Source of the DNA: Methylophilales bacterium UBA4017
GTDB lineage: Bacteria > Pseudomonadota > Gammaproteobacteria > Burkholderiales > Methylophilaceae
Reading direction: 5' to 3'
DNA: 14,033 nucleotides
Assembly (NCBI GenBank): GCA_002384685.1
Contig: DGAZ01000042.1
Coordinates: 1-14,033 of the forward strand
The position numbers and the translations under genes were made by a program. Below the pieces are notes generated by a model. It saw nothing but the letters and a program-made list of their open reading frames with translations, was not told the DNA's origin and did not search any database. This document shows positions 13,755-14,033 of the stretch, piece after piece (positions within the stretch are counted from its first letter, which is position 1; every line of letters starts with the position of its first letter).

Positions 13755-14033
13755 AGCTACCATAGTGGTGTTTGGTTTGAGCTTATGCCAAATGGTAAAA
13801 CTTGCCGCCGCTTGGCTAATGAGCATGCCTAGACCATCGAAATATTTTGCCCCTTTGTTCTTGGCGTTAAGGATAAAAGGCGTATCAAAACCATACGTCA
13901 TATCGTAATACACGGTTTCTGACCGAAACAAATGGTCGGCTATAGGTGATGAACCGTCAATCAATGCTGATGAAGTCCCATTAATAACCAAATCATAACC
14001 CTGCGCATTAAAAGCATGAAGTTCAATCGCCTT
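13743..14033 (-). CDS. aroE: Shikimate dehydrogenase AroE (C-terminal part)
   Basis: These are the last 96 codons of a shikimate 5-dehydrogenase; the 5' part is beyond the right edge. AroE reduces 3-dehydroshikimate to shikimate with NADPH in aromatic amino-acid synthesis. The fragment lies in the C-terminal NADP-binding Rossmann domain. Visible family blocks are YDLVINGTSS (the usual form is INATSSG), VYYDMTYGFDTPF, and the substrate-contacting DGLGMLISQAAASFTIW with its conserved Gln. It ends KPNTTMVAKTL, a normal short C-terminus. It is convergent with uvrA, 4 nt between the stop codons, and shares the hairpin at the junction. Confidence 0.93.
   Translation of the reverse strand, partial: KAIELHAFNAQGYDLVINGTSSALIDGSSPIADHLFRSETVYYDMTYGFDTPFILNAKNKGAKYFDGLGMLISQAAASFTIWHKLKPNTTMVAKTL

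Noticed and set aside
1..14033. Mobile elements, CRISPR arrays, toxin-antitoxin or defence genes, tRNA or rRNA genes
   Set aside because: Nearly all the sequence is taken up by recognisable housekeeping genes; no transposase, integrase, repeat array or cloverleaf sequence was seen.

Overview
This is a gene-dense, AT-rich stretch of chromosomal housekeeping sequence. It carries 17 genes, two of them cut by the window edges, with very short or overlapping junctions and no gene-free stretch longer than about 150 bases. I see no rRNA, tRNA, CRISPR array, insertion sequence, prophage or attachment site. Protein sequences and gene order (ruvCAB-ybgC-tolQR; ssb-fmdB-DUF502-aspS; a YajR-type transporter divergent from uvrA) point to a beta- or gammaproteobacterium. 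The low GC, tight packing and scarcity of clear terminators suggest a small streamlined genome. My best guess is a betaproteobacterium of the Methylophilaceae type; this is inference from general resemblance, not a search result.

Layout. Positions 1-4158 (minus strand, read right to left) hold a probable operon: yebC, ruvC, ruvA, ruvB, ybgC, tolQ and the start of tolR. It combines a translation factor, the Holliday-junction processing complex and the start of the Tol-Pal envelope system. Junctions are mostly 1-4 nt overlaps or gaps under 10 nt. Upstream of it, on the same strand, is a ten-helix EamA/DMT transporter (4225-5109). A 147-bp divergent gap with candidate promoters on both strands separates it from a small two-CBS-domain protein (5257-5688, plus strand).

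Positions 5693-10849 (minus strand) hold a second likely operon, transcribed in the order yajR-like MFS transporter, ssb, fmdB-type zinc ribbon, DUF502 membrane protein, aspS, VOC-family protein, yjbQ. Gaps are 31 nt or less, and two junctions are 8-nt ATGATTAA overlaps. A 78-bp divergent gap leads to uvrA (10928-13738, plus). uvrA converges on the 3' part of aroE (13743 to the window end, minus), with a small shared hairpin at the junction.

Several genes serve DNA repair and recombination (ruvC, ruvA, ruvB, ssb, uvrA) or translation (aspS, yebC). I did not find a new biological system here. The points worth a second look are these: ruvC has no ATG, GTG or TTG codon upstream of its first catalytic aspartate and appears to start at ATT; aspS carries residues typical of a non-discriminating AspRS, implying a tRNA-dependent asparagine route; the YajR-like transporter lacks the C-terminal YAM domain; and two gene junctions share the 13-mer AAAAAATGATTAA at A-tracts that could allow slippage fusions.
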